Shown: positions 49,817-58,566 of the stretch, one piece after another
How positions within the stretch are numbered: position 1 is the first letter of the stretch
Layout of the letters: each line of letters starts with the position of its first letter
Assembly: GCA_963677085.2 (NCBI GenBank)
Contig: CAXXFH010000004.1
Coordinates: forward strand, 2,666,001-2,730,000
Origin: G963677085 sp963677085
GTDB taxonomy: Bacteria > Planctomycetota > Planctomycetia > Pirellulales > Thermoguttaceae
DNA: 64,000 nucleotides
Reading direction: 5' to 3'
Position numbers and translations under genes: made by a program
Notes under the pieces: generated by a model
Seen by the model: only the letters and a program-made list of their open reading frames with translations
Told to the model about the DNA's origin: nothing
Database searches by the model: none

Positions 49817-51772
49817 ATGGCAGAGGACAAATCCGGCCAGATTGTCAACGTGATGAAGGAAGAGCGACTCTTTTCGCCTCCACCGGAGTTTTCCGAGAAA
49901 GCTCGGATTGGCTCCATGGAGGAGTACGAGAAGCTCTGGAGCGAGGCCGCGGGAGACATCGAGGGGTTCTGGGATAAGTTCGCCAAGGAGCTTCACTGGT
50001 TCAAACCCTACGAGAAAGTGCTCGAATGGAACGAACCGTTTGCCAAATGGTTTGTAGGAGGGCAAACCAATGTCTCCTACAACTGTTTGGACATTCACCT
50101 GCAAACCGATCGCGCCGACAAGCCGGCGATTATCTGGGAAGGCGAGCCGGGCGATGTTCGTATACTGACTTACAAAGCACTGCATCGTGAAGTGTGTAAA
50201 TTTGCCAACGTGCTCAAGAATCTAGGGGTTCGCGAGGGCGACGTGGTGGCAATGTACATGCCCATGGTTCCCGAACTGGCGATCGCCATGCTGGCCTGCG
50301 CCCGTATTGGCGCCGTGCATTCCGTCGTCTTCGGTGGGTTTTCGGCCGAGGCCATCGCCGACCGTAACAACGACGCGTCGGCCAAGATCCAGATTACGGC
50401 CGATGCCGGCTGGCGTCGCGGCAAGCAGTTGCCGTTGAAGACCAACGTCGACGCCGCACTGGAGAAATCGCCCACGGTTGAAAAGTGCATCGTGCTCAAT
50501 CGCGTCGGCTGCGATGTCGAGATGAAACCGGGCCGCGACTTCTGGTGGCACGAACTTATGGACGAAGCGTCGGACGATTGCGAAGCCGAACCGCTCGACA
50601 GCGAGACGCCGCTGTTTATCCTGTACACGAGCGGATCGACTGGCAAACCGAAGGGTATCAAACACACCACGGCCGGCTACAGTCTTTACACGAAGAAGAC
50701 GGTCGAGTGGGTGTTCGACGTTCGCGATGAGGATGTGTATTGGTGTACCGCCGATATCGGCTGGATTACTGGGCACAGCTACATCGTCTACGGGCCGTTG
50801 GCGGCCGGGGCTACCTCGTTGATGTACGAAGGGGCGCCCAACTACCCGGCCGAAGATCGCTTTTGGGAACTGATCGAGAAGTACAAGGTCTCGATTTTCT
50901 ACACCGCGCCGACGGCCATTCGTACCTTCATCAAATGGGGCGACGATTTCGTCGACCGGCACGACCTCAGCTCGCTACGGCTGTTGGGAACCGTGGGCGA
51001 AGGTATCAATCCCCAGGCCTGGATGTGGTACCACGAGAAGATCGGCGGCGGCCACTGCCCGATTGTCGACACCTGGTGGCAGACCGAGACGGGCGGGATC
51101 ATGATGACTCCCTTGCCCGGTGCCACTCCCACCAAGCCTGGGAGCTGTTGCAAGCCGTTGCCCGGTATCGTGCCGGAAATCGTCGGCGAAGACGGCAGGC
51201 CGGTGCCGGTGGGCTCAGGCGGCTGGCTCACCATCGCCAAGCCTTGGCCGAGCATGTTGCGCGGCATCTGGGGCGACGACGAACGTTACAAGGCCCAGTA
51301 TTGGAGCGACGTGCCGGGCAAGTACCTTTGCGGCGACAACGCCCGCAAGGACGAAGACGGCTACTACTGGATCATGGGCCGGATCGACGACGTGTTGAAC
51401 GTTTCCGGACACCGGCTCAGCACGATCGAGATTGAAAGCGCGCTGGTTAGTCATCCGGCCGTGGCCGAGGCGGCTACCGTGGGTCGGCCCGACGAACTCA
51501 AGGGCGAGGCGGTGGCCGTGTTCGTTACCCTGACGAACGGTTTTGAGCCGGACGACGAGTTGCGTAAGGAATTGAAGCTGCATGTCCGCAAGGAGATCGG
51601 CGCATTGGCCGTTCCCGACGACATCCGCTTCACCACATCGTTGCCCAAGACCCGCAGCGGTAAGATCATGCGGCGACTGCTGCGAGATATTGCCGCCGGC
51701 CGGGAAACCGTGGGCGACACCACCACGCTGGAAGACTACAGCGTGTTGGCCAAGTTGCGTAAAGAAGACTAA
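49817..51772 (+). CDS. acs: Acetyl-CoA synthetase (AMP-forming)
   Basis: Activates acetate to acetyl-CoA through acetyl-AMP. It has 651 residues, the standard Acs length. Motifs in order: N-terminal EYEKLWSEAAGDIEGFW; A3 loop LYTSGSTGKPKGIKHTTAGY (~272-291); TADIGWITGHSYIVYGPLAA (~312); DTWWQTETGGIMMTPLPG (~415-432); hinge DEDGYYWIMGRIDDVLNVSG (~512); and C-terminal LPKTRSGKIMRRLLRDIA (~612), whose lysine is the usual regulatory acetylation site. ATG 49817 has GGGAGGACG upstream. No acetyltransferase or acetate permease gene is near. It ends convergent with the poly-gamma-glutamate operon. Confidence 0.97.
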   Translation: MAEDKSGQIVNVMKEERLFSPPPEFSEKARIGSMEEYEKLWSEAAGDIEGFWDKFAKELHWFKPYEKVLEWNEPFAKWFVGGQTNVSYNCLDIHLQTDRADKPAIIWEGEPGDVRILTYKALHREVCKFANVLKNLGVREGDVVAMYMPMVPELAIAMLACARIGAVHSVVFGGFSAEAIADRNNDASAKIQITADAGWRRGKQLPLKTNVDAALEKSPTVEKCIVLNRVGCDVEMKPGRDFWWHELMDEASDDCEAEPLDSETPLFILYTSGSTGKPKGIKHTTAGYSLYTKKTVEWVFDVRDEDVYWCTADIGWITGHSYIVYGPLAAGATSLMYEGAPNYPAEDRFWELIEKYKVSIFYTAPTAIRTFIKWGDDFVDRHDLSSLRLLGTVGEGINPQAWMWYHEKIGGGHCPIVDTWWQTETGGIMMTPLPGATPTKPGSCCKPLPGIVPEIVGEDGRPVPVGSGGWLTIAKPWPSMLRGIWGDDERYKAQYWSDVPGKYLCGDNARKDEDGYYWIMGRIDDVLNVSGHRLSTIEIESALVSHPAVAEAATVGRPDELKGEAVAVFVTLTNGFEPDDELRKELKLHVRKEIGALAVPDDIRFTTSLPKTRSGKIMRRLLRDIAAGRETVGDTTTLEDYSVLAKLRKED

Positions 51773-51850
51773 CCAGCCGAGCGTCGCATTTAGCCCGCCG
51801 TGAACACACCGCGGGGAAAGCGTGCGTTGGTTAACGTGTTGGTTTCACAA

Positions 51851-51889
51851 GTGGCCCTGGGCGCGATCATTCGCCGAGGGCCACGTTTT
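51851..51889. terminator. Bidirectional hairpin between convergent acs and the pgs-type operon
   Basis: GTGGCCCTGGGCG-CGATCAT-TCGCCGAGGGCCAC pairs at 12 of 13 positions and is followed by GTTTTG on the plus strand. A GC-run palindrome (CCCTCTCCC-ACG-GGGAGAGGG) follows at about 51935-51957. Confidence 0.65.
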
Positions 51890-51967
51890 GCGCGGCGACG
51901 GGCGGAACGTTGGAACGCGTTTGGAAAATAGCCTCCCCTCTCCCACGGGGAGAGGGGAGAAGTCCCG

Positions 51968-53113
51968 TTAAATCATTGGCTCCGGATACTCTCGTGCGCT
52001 GCGATGCGGCGCGACGCGCAGGAGTCGGAAGCCGACATCGGAGCGGATGAACCCGTAGAGGCTTCCCAGGACGACGATCAACACGCTACCGGCCAGCCAG
52101 CGATTGTAGGCCGTGCCCACGAAGATCGGTGCTTGCCCCACGTCGGGCGTGGTAGCGGGAGCAACGGGCAATTCGTAGCGTTCGGCCAGCTCGGGAATTT
52201 GCACTAGGTTGATCACGGGGATGCCCTGCCGGATGAAGCGAGGCATCACGCCGTCGACGCGTTGGATGTGGGCCGGGGGACGCCAGTTCAGCCCCGGGTG
52301 AAACAATTTTTTGCCTACGCTTCGGCCGACCGAGACGGTGCCGCCACCCACGTTGATGTAAGCCTTGATCGGGCTTCGACCGGCCAATTTTCGGTAAAGG
52401 TCCATGCGCACATCAATGCTGGTGGTGAAATCGGCCGCATCGATTTTCGTGAGTCCGTTGCGCTGGATACCTTCTTCCACAAGACGAAGCCCCTGCTTGG
52501 AAAGGCCCAGGCCCCGATCTTCATGCCCGCCCACGGAGGCTGCGGCCGAACGCGTGTGGAACACGCCATCCTCGGCCAGGATGCGTTCCATGTCGATCCA
52601 AAGCAGTTCGGGCACATTGGCTCCCCATTGCGAAGCGGCCGCGCTGGAGATGACCAGCGGCTTGGCTTGAAGCGTCTCCAAGGCGGCATAGACGCAAAGG
52701 TTCAGCACGGGAAACGAGCCGGAGCAGCCGACGGCCACGGCGTCGCCCGGCCGAACTCCCGCTTGTTCGAGCATATCGACGATCACCGCGGCGAAGTTGG
52801 GGTTCACGGTGGTTTGCTTGGAAACCAAATCGCCCGAGACACTGGTGACCGCCGACATGGGCAGACCGATCAGCCCGCTTTGCGCCAAGTCGGTCGTGGG
52901 GTCGATTTCGGGACCCACTTCAATTCGGGCGCGGCAAATCCGCTCCATTGCCCGAGCGGCCAGTTCTGTGGCTGCCATTTTCTCTTCGTAATGGGGACGT
53001 CGTCGCGTTACCGGAAGGTGTTCGACCAACAGTATCCCCGTCAGGGATATCGCGGCAATCAGCACCAGGGCCGTGCGGGAAACGACACGCGGACGCCAGT
53101 AGATCTTTCTCAT
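51968..53113 (-). CDS. pgsW: Poly-gamma-glutamate system protein (PgsW-like)
   Basis: A 381-residue membrane-associated protein, last gene of a pgsB-pgsC-pgsW-type operon. It has an N-terminal membrane segment (TALVLIAAISLTGILLVEHL, ~14-33), a large extracytoplasmic domain and a C-terminal membrane segment (WLAGSVLIVVLGSLYGFI, ~343-360). The domain contains GVRPGDAVAVGCSGSFPVLN (~120), KPLVISSAAASQWGANVPEL and YINVGGGTVSVGRSVGKKL (~255). This is the family I know as 'poly-gamma-glutamate system protein'; its biochemical role is undefined. Its ATG at 53113 overlaps the pgsC stop by four bases (ATGA), showing translational coupling. Confidence 0.82.
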   Translation of the reverse strand: MRKIYWRPRVVSRTALVLIAAISLTGILLVEHLPVTRRRPHYEEKMAATELAARAMERICRARIEVGPEIDPTTDLAQSGLIGLPMSAVTSVSGDLVSKQTTVNPNFAAVIVDMLEQAGVRPGDAVAVGCSGSFPVLNLCVYAALETLQAKPLVISSAAASQWGANVPELLWIDMERILAEDGVFHTRSAAASVGGHEDRGLGLSKQGLRLVEEGIQRNGLTKIDAADFTTSIDVRMDLYRKLAGRSPIKAYINVGGGTVSVGRSVGKKLFHPGLNWRPPAHIQRVDGVMPRFIRQGIPVINLVQIPELAERYELPVAPATTPDVGQAPIFVGTAYNRWLAGSVLIVVLGSLYGFIRSDVGFRLLRVAPHRSAREYPEPMI

Positions 53114-53580
53114 CCCAGCAGCTCCATGTCGAAGAACAGGATCAAGATCAGACGGACGACCACGGACGCGGTCATCAAGGCACTGAGCGTTTCGATCAAT
53201 CCCTGTCGATCAATCCAAATGGCGATCAAGCCTGGAATGATGTAACCGATCACCATCACATCGCCGGTGGTTACGGCTTCGAGCGAAGCAATAGCGCCGT
53301 AGGGGGCCATATCCATCAGCATCCGAACCAAATAGCCCACCAGAATCATCAACACCGTGCGGCGTTTGCCGTAGACGATAACAAACGTCGACATCAGGTG
53401 GACGATGAAGTACGTGGCCACGGCCGCGCCAAGTGTTAGCACAATGGCCACGGGTCGATTGAGGTAGAAGGCGAAGTAGCCGGGTACGACCATGCCGCCA
53501 GCCGCCAACCCAAACATCTCCGAAAACACGAGGCTTACGGCCAACCCCACGCCGATCGCCACAGGAAGCAGGGGAATCAT
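53110..53580 (-). CDS. pgsC: Poly-gamma-glutamate biosynthesis membrane protein PgsC/CapC
   Basis: A 156-residue integral membrane protein that partners the PgsB ligase in making or exporting poly-gamma-glutamate. Four to five hydrophobic helices are visible: LPVAIGVGLAVSLVFSEMFG, AIVLTLGAAVATYFIVHLMS, VLMILVGYLVRMLMDMAP and ALMTASVVVRLILILFF. The length and the FSEMFGLAAGGMVVPGYFAF motif near residue 20-39 match CapC/PgsC. It overlaps pgsB upstream and the PgsW-like gene downstream by four bases each, so the three are made stoichiometrically. Confidence 0.88.
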   Translation of the reverse strand: MIPLLPVAIGVGLAVSLVFSEMFGLAAGGMVVPGYFAFYLNRPVAIVLTLGAAVATYFIVHLMSTFVIVYGKRRTVLMILVGYLVRMLMDMAPYGAIASLEAVTTGDVMVIGYIIPGLIAIWIDRQGLIETLSALMTASVVVRLILILFFDMELLG

Positions 53581-54773
53581 TTGAATACTCGCATCGTACT
53601 ACGGTTGGCGAAGTAACGCACCACGTCCAATCCAATGCCGCCAATATTGGCCATACCCATGACCAACGACGACTTGCCCGATAACTCGACGATCGACTCG
53701 AAAATCTCTTCCACGCGTCGCCCTTCGGCAAACGCCAGCCGCAACGGATCTAACCCGGCGGCCATGGCTGCTCGGGCGAAGATGTAGGTCCCACTGCCGA
53801 TCAGCAGGTAAGAATCGGCGGCCGGCCAATCGACGATGGCACGCCCCAATTGGTCGGAACGATCGGGGCGATCGGCACGGCAATTGAATACGGCCACGCG
53901 TTTCTCCACGTCGGCATAGCGTTCGATGGCCATCCGCCAGATCTGCTCGGTCGATTCCGGATCGTTCGCGGCGAAACCGTTGATGAAGTTGATCTGGCGA
54001 CCGAAGAATTCCATCTCGTGGGCAGTCATTGCCCCCGGGTCGGGTTTGGCCTGCCACATTCCCTGCAGCGCCGTCGCCCGGTCGACGCCCACGTCTTCGC
54101 AAACCTTCAGTGCCAGGGCTACGTTCTCCGCATGTTCCAGGTAGGCGAACCCAGCCAAGTCGAGCGGCGTGATGCGGGCGACCTGTTCTGAGCCCACCGC
54201 GATCAACTCGCTATGGCGGTCGGCGGCGGCCGCGGCAAAGATGCCGAGGTGGTCGCGTTCGGCCGTAAACAGTTTGCCACCCCGCGGCGTCATCCCGGCC
54301 AACGCACAGGCTACGTCCCGTTCGGTCGGCCCCATCACGTCGAGATGGTCTTCCCGGGCGTTGGTAATGACTCCATGGGTAGCCTGCACGAAGCGGCCTT
54401 CGCTGAGCCACTGCAAATAGGGAATCAGCGCCATACATTCGATCACCAGGGCTTCGGCGTCGAAATCGATCGCCGTATCGACCACCCGAAGCTGCTCGAT
54501 CACGTTAGCCCGGGCGGGACGAAAGACAGGATACTCGGACCCGTCGGGCAAGATCATTCGCGGCAATGTGCCGGTGGTTTTGGCGCAGGTGCGGATACCT
54601 CCGGCGCGAAGACCGGCAGCGATCAAGCGGGTGACGCTCGACTTCCCGCGAGTTCCGTTCACGTGGATGCGCAACGGAATCCGCCGAAGTTGACGGCGAT
54701 GTAGCGTGGCCTCCAGCAGTCCCCCGGCGGTCAGGAGGCCTGTTGTGGCAAGCAGAACGGCAGCGGCACCCAT
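53577..54773 (-). CDS. pgsB: Poly-gamma-glutamate synthase PgsB/CapB (Mur-ligase-like amide ligase)
   Basis: ATP-dependent ligase polymerising glutamate through gamma-amide bonds. It has 398 residues, as in CapB/PgsB. An N-terminal membrane helix (AAVLLATTGLLTAGGLLEA, ~4-22) is followed by the Mur-ligase P-loop IHVNGTRGKSSVTRLIAAGL (~36-55), then TTGTLPRMILPDGSEYPVFR and VIECMALIPYLQWLSE. The metal-binding and domain-linking region is VITNAREDHLDVMGP (~137). VAVFNCRADRPDRSDQLG and SLVMGMANIGGIGLDVVRYF lie in the C-terminal domain. First gene of the operon; the start ATG 54773 has GGGGAAGGG about 11 bases upstream. pgsA/capA and a PGA hydrolase are absent here. Confidence 0.92.
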   Translation of the reverse strand: MGAAAVLLATTGLLTAGGLLEATLHRRQLRRIPLRIHVNGTRGKSSVTRLIAAGLRAGGIRTCAKTTGTLPRMILPDGSEYPVFRPARANVIEQLRVVDTAIDFDAEALVIECMALIPYLQWLSEGRFVQATHGVITNAREDHLDVMGPTERDVACALAGMTPRGGKLFTAERDHLGIFAAAAADRHSELIAVGSEQVARITPLDLAGFAYLEHAENVALALKVCEDVGVDRATALQGMWQAKPDPGAMTAHEMEFFGRQINFINGFAANDPESTEQIWRMAIERYADVEKRVAVFNCRADRPDRSDQLGRAIVDWPAADSYLLIGSGTYIFARAAMAAGLDPLRLAFAEGRRVEEIFESIVELSGKSSLVMGMANIGGIGLDVVRYFANRSTMRVFK

Positions 54774-55642
54774 GGCCGACGACCCTTCCCCAAAAAAACG
54801 AGGACGCCTAGCCTCTGTTAGTCCTGTTTACCACGGCACCCTAAGAGGCAGAGGGTGAGCAATGAAATAATTGTCGTTTAAAAATAGCGTGTAGTTGGTG
54901 GAAGAGAAGGCCCGCCCCCAACAAAATTCCGGTTTTTTCGCGCGGCACGCCCTGCCTCCCCCAAAGGTAGCTCGACGATGCGTGAAAACCCCCAGTGCTT
55001 CGCGTCGTAGGACCGGCCGGAAAACAGCTTGCCCTTTTGCCAAGGTAGCAACCGAGAGACGTTGCCGAGCACAGTCCGGGAGCGGTTTTCTGCCTCGGTG
55101 CGGTAGCACCGGTTTGGTTGGCGGCCCTGCTGCCTCGTGTTACCGACCTAGTGAAGTAGGCCTTCCCCGCTGAACTTTTGGACGACCAGAAAGGATCGGG
55201 TGTCTGCCTGAGTGCGGTAGCACCAGTCTGGCTGGCGGAACTGCTGTGCCGAACGCAACCCACCACACGCGTGGGTATGCTCATCGGGATTTCAGCATGT
55301 CCACGCAAGCGTGGACATTGGCACCCACAACCCCTGATTTAAGAGTCGACAAAGCGCTAGTGTGGCAGCGTAGGTTTCGCTGGCGGGATACACGCACTAA
55401 TCTCTTTGCGAACACGTCTCCCTTCGCGAACACGTCGGACGATGGGATTCGATATCTGGGTTTTGCCCACCGTGGGGGCCACATACGGATTGCTTGACTG
55501 CCACAGATATGGCGCAACAATTCCTATATTTCCACCGGTTTTAGAATTGACCGACAAATAACTTGCCGATTTGCCGGGCCATCTTTACTCACGCCGACGT
55601 AAGGGATTGTCGCGTCCCGATTTGGAGCACAGGACAAAGGCC
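54774..55642. other. 870-bp gene-poor region upstream of pgsB and before the pterin dehydratase
   Basis: No supported gene. It holds two copies of the GTGCGGTAGCACC-type repeat (55078-55138, 55203-55250) and small palindromes CCACACGCGTGG and TGTCCACGC-AA-GCGTGGACA (about 55261-55320). ORFs crossing it are repeat-driven and show no family pattern. Promoters of both flanking units must be here. Confidence 0.55.
55078..55250 (+). repeat. GTGCGGTAGCACC-type dispersed repeat, copies 2 and 3
   Basis: Copy 2 (55078-55138): GGGAGCGGTTTTCTGCCTCG, GTGCGGTAGCACC, GGCGGCCCTGCTGC. Copy 3 (55203-55250): TCTGCCTGA, GTGCGGTAGCACC, CTGGCGGAACTGCTG. They are direct repeats about 120 bp apart; the third family member is the inverted copy at 39499. 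Confidence 0.7.
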
Positions 55643-56011
55643 ATGGATACCCTAACGATTGAACAACTCACTGCAAAGCGGTGTATTGCCTGCGAAGGCG
55701 GGCTGCCGGAACTGACTCTAACCGAGGTAGAAGCCCATCTGGCAGCCGTTCCCCAGTGGCACCTGACCCATGAATCCGAGCGAATTCGTCGCGACTGGTG
55801 GACGACAAACTTTCTAGCCGGTATCGACTTCTTCTTAAAGGTCACAGAGTTGGCCCAACGCGAAGGGCACCATCCGGATCTGCACCTGGAGAGCTACTGC
55901 CATGTGTGGGTCGAGATTTGGACCCATGCCGTGGGCGGCCTGACCGAAAACGACTTCATCCTGGCAGCCAAGATCGATCAATTGCCCATCAAGGTGCGCG
56001 AGGAATCGTAA
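55643..56011 (+). CDS. phhB: Pterin-4a-carbinolamine dehydratase
   Basis: Dehydrates 4a-hydroxytetrahydrobiopterin, recycling the cofactor of aromatic amino-acid hydroxylases. It has 122 residues (family ~100-120). The active-site signature is EGHHPDLHLESYCHVWVEIW (~residues 74-93), followed by THAVGGLTENDFILAAKID, which gives the conserved His-His-Pro and Thr-His of the family. ATG 55643 has AAAGG upstream. No phenylalanine hydroxylase is near, so in this organism it may act in molybdopterin or folate-related pterin chemistry, as suggested for other stand-alone copies. Confidence 0.93.
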   Translation: MDTLTIEQLTAKRCIACEGGLPELTLTEVEAHLAAVPQWHLTHESERIRRDWWTTNFLAGIDFFLKVTELAQREGHHPDLHLESYCHVWVEIWTHAVGGLTENDFILAAKIDQLPIKVREES

Positions 56012-56288
56012 CACAGCCCGCCCACGCGGGTCGCTAGCACGCGCGCACCGTGCGCGGAAGTCGCCGTGTAAGACTCCCCGCAACGCGTTTGTGGAAAAAA
56101 TGGGGCTGGCGGCCGGCCAGTCGCCCAGAAAACCCGACGAATATCGTGGATCTCGTGAGGGTGCCTGTCCCAAGTATTTCACAAGCTCAACGCCTTCGTG
56201 CGGCCAGCTTTGGCGAGTGACGCAAGCCGATCGTACCGACGTTCGCGGGGCCGTCGCCGAAGTGGCACGCACGACCCCCGCTCGGGGA

Positions 56289-56528
56289 TTAGTAGTGCGG
56301 AGGCGTCTCTTCGTTTTCCGTCGGCCGATTCTCGGCTACCCACTCCGACACTTCAGTCAGTTCGTTGTTGAGATCCAACATGCTGGCCTGAATGGCCTTC
56401 AAACGTCGCTCCTGCTCGAGCACCACTTCGTTGAGTTGCTCCAACGTCCGCTGCTGGTGCGTCAGTAGTTCTTCGAGCTCGGTTACCCGAGTCTCTAACG
56501 TCTGAGGTTCATCAATGTGTGGGTTCAT
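56289..56528 (-). CDS. slyX: SlyX family coiled-coil protein
   Basis: A 79-residue coiled coil of the SlyX family, whose function is unknown. The core is LETRVTELEELLTHQQRTLE then QLNEVVLEQERRLKAI (~10-47), ending in the Pro-rich ENEETPPHY, the usual SlyX C-terminal P-P-H-Y signature. ATG 56528 is preceded by GAAGGAG, which settles the start; the frame is open further upstream without coding character. It lies 131 bp downstream of the outer-membrane protein gene on the same strand. Confidence 0.92.
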   Translation of the reverse strand: MNPHIDEPQTLETRVTELEELLTHQQRTLEQLNEVVLEQERRLKAIQASMLDLNNELTEVSEWVAENRPTENEETPPHY

Positions 56529-56659
56529 GACGTCTCCTTCGCTTCCTCGGACGGTTTGTGTAAGGACGAGGATCGGGGAACAGTAGGACGTAGGCTGCCG
56601 CCAACCTCTGGCAACGCCCCGAACGAGAAGAGTGGGTCCCACAGCCCGCGATGGTAATT

Positions 56660-57898
56660 CTACCACCAACTGTGTCCAGGATTATAGGGCCAGTACGATT
56701 TTTGCGGGGCACCGAAGCGAAGCTCTATCCCGCCCGTGAACGAGACATTATGAACCGTGCTGAACCCACTGGCACCGCCGACGAAGATGTTGTCGGCCAA
56801 TTCGAAACGTAGGGCAAGTCGCGACGTGAAGCGATGTTTGAAGCCGATGCCCACGGGCAAGCTGAATAGTGTGTCCTTGTAGCGATGGGCCAGCCGATCG
56901 GTTACGTCCAACGAGGCCGCCCCAAACCCCACGGTGAAATAGGGCCGAAACGGCGTGTCGCCCCAGGGATAGTAGAGCACATCGAGATCCCACATATAGA
57001 CGTCCACACCACGACGTTTGTCGTAGCTATCGCCGTTTTCCTCTTCGGCGGCGGCAATCGCACGCGGGGTGTCGAACACGGCAATCGACGCTGAACTGAG
57101 GCGAAATTCCCCACCCCAGTAGCAGCCGACATCCCAACTGACTCGGGCGCCGCCGTAATATCCACGGTCCATGCCCATCCAACCTGGCATCAGCGGCCCG
57201 CCCTGCATCATGCCCACAAACCAACTCACACCACCAGGACGGTAGTTCCAGCCCTCGTAGGGAACCGTCTGCATGGCACCCGACCCGGGACGCTGGAGCA
57301 ACGACCCCACACCGTCGCCAAACGGCCGCTGCAGCCAACCCGACTGCATTGCAAGCGACGACTCTTCGCCTGGCATCGGACAGCTCGTTTCGGGAGCCGG
57401 TTGTTCAACGAGCCGAGTCACTACCGGATCGGCCACTGAATCGGCAATCGACCGAAGCCGGCCGCCTGGGGTCTGAAACACCTTGCGATTCGATGGGGCA
57501 TCTGGCGTGGAATTCGGCGCGAGGCTCGGCGGTGTTGCCGTTTGGGTTTGAACCGGCTTCTGGGGGATCACGCTGCTTTTGATCGCACTGGCCTTGGGCG
57601 ATTGTGTCGCATCGGGGGATTCCGCGGCGTCGCTACCGAGATTGGTGTTGATATCCGGCGGCTCTGCCAGATCGAACGGCCCAAAGACTCCGTCGGCTCG
57701 ATCCGTGCGATGTTGGACCTGCACCACCCCGTACACGGCCTCGCGCAGCACCTGCGCGCGACTGCCATCCGGCGCAACGGACGGTACCGGAGAGATCGAC
57801 CAGGACGAGTCGGCCGCCACACCACGCAGCATCCCCGGCACGCCCAAGGCGAGCACCAAAGTCAGCACGACAATCGTCAGGCGTTTACCTGAGACCAT
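56660..57898 (-). CDS. Secreted outer-membrane beta-barrel-like protein
   Basis: A 412-residue protein with signal peptide ~1-30 (LTIVVLTLVLALGVPGMLRG). A Pro/Ser/Thr-rich region of low order spans ~35-165. From ~205 a beta-barrel-like part has alternating aromatic strands: YYGGARVSWDVGCYWGGEFR, VDVYMWDLDVLYYPWGDTPF, PYFTVGFGAASLDVTDRL and FSLPVGIGFKHRFTSRLALR. The final strand FTGGIELRFGAP resembles an OmpA/OprB-type closing strand. No OmpA peptidoglycan domain is present. It was seen only by pattern; specific family not known. Its start overlaps a 41-codon membrane ORF upstream. slyX follows downstream. Confidence 0.75.
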   Translation of the reverse strand: MVSGKRLTIVVLTLVLALGVPGMLRGVAADSSWSISPVPSVAPDGSRAQVLREAVYGVVQVQHRTDRADGVFGPFDLAEPPDINTNLGSDAAESPDATQSPKASAIKSSVIPQKPVQTQTATPPSLAPNSTPDAPSNRKVFQTPGGRLRSIADSVADPVVTRLVEQPAPETSCPMPGEESSLAMQSGWLQRPFGDGVGSLLQRPGSGAMQTVPYEGWNYRPGGVSWFVGMMQGGPLMPGWMGMDRGYYGGARVSWDVGCYWGGEFRLSSASIAVFDTPRAIAAAEEENGDSYDKRRGVDVYMWDLDVLYYPWGDTPFRPYFTVGFGAASLDVTDRLAHRYKDTLFSLPVGIGFKHRFTSRLALRFELADNIFVGGASGFSTVHNVSFTGGIELRFGAPQKSYWPYNPGHSWW

Positions 57899-58002
57899 GG
57901 CCGGTCCGAACCGTAGAAGGTTGCAAGGAGAAGGCAGACGACGATAAGACAGACAACGAAGAGAACGCCCAGCCAGCCGAGCCGATTACGTATGGCTTGC
58001 AA
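57877..58002 (-). CDS. Candidate 41-residue membrane peptide overlapping the barrel gene start
   Basis: A TTG-initiated ORF with a GAGGA site nine bases upstream encodes QAIRNRLGWLGVLFVVCLIV then VCLLLATFYGSDRPWSQVNA: a basic start, one membrane helix and a short tail. Its stop (TGA) lies 22 bases inside the barrel-protein gene, so translation could be coupled. It is too short for certainty; the hydrophobic helix and ribosome site favour a real peptide, the rare start codon does not. Confidence 0.4.
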   Translation of the reverse strand: MQAIRNRLGWLGVLFVVCLIVVCLLLATFYGSDRPWSQVNA

Positions 58003-58176
58003 GGAAAAAAGTCCTCGAGCGCATCACGGCCCCCGCCTGAGATAAGGGGCCGAATTATGGCGAGGTGGCCCGGTTATGTCAATGTGAGTTGGCTATACCC
58101 CAGCGGAGGCACCAAACCGCTCTCGCGACCAAACGCTTCTCTTTGTCCAGCTCACGGCTCCAAGGTCGTAATGCAT

Positions 58177-58566
58177 TCATTGCTGGCGTTTCGCTTCCGG
58201 CCGACGAACTTGGATGCGGTACATCGAGGGCTGGGTGGGGATGCGTTCGATGAGCAGATTGGCCGAAAGGGTTTCGCCGTGAAGGATGACACTTAGGCAG
58301 GCGATATCTTCAGCAACAACGTCGTCAGCGATGGTTTCGTACTGACCCTGGTCGCAGCGTTCGACGGTCCCCCGGTTGCCAGAAACGGGGCCTTCGTAGT
58401 CGAGATACGCCCGGCGATGGTCGGGCAATCGCTCGGCGATCAGTTCCGCGCCGGGAACCAGCAATTCGGGCAACGCCCAGGTCTTCAGGACCTCGCCCGA
58501 TTCGAGCATGAAATCGTAGTGCAAGCCACGGGGGCTGTCGTGGCGAAGAATAACGAAACGGGGCAT
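58177..58566 (-). CDS. Stand-alone LigD-type DNA 3'-phosphoesterase domain protein
   Basis: A 129-residue single-domain protein. RFVILRHDSPRGLHYDFMLE (~3-22) matches the conserved His-Asp...LHYDF of the 3'-phosphoesterase (PE) domain of bacterial ligase D, and LKTWALPE follows. RAYLDYEGPVSGNRGTVERC (~51-70) corresponds to the YxDFEGxIxxGxYGxGTV segment of that family. A ~45-residue tail ends QVRRPEAKRQQ. The PE domain trims 3' ends in end joining. No ligase, primase or Ku gene is nearby. Whether the shortened protein keeps all metal-binding residues needs alignment. Confidence 0.82.
   Translation of the reverse strand: MPRFVILRHDSPRGLHYDFMLESGEVLKTWALPELLVPGAELIAERLPDHRRAYLDYEGPVSGNRGTVERCDQGQYETIADDVVAEDIACLSVILHGETLSANLLIERIPTQPSMYRIQVRRPEAKRQQ

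Noticed and set aside
54841..55308. 155-codon minus ORF upstream of pgsB
   Set aside because: Overlaps the two GTGCGGTAGCACC repeats; repeated peptide words come from the repeat itself.
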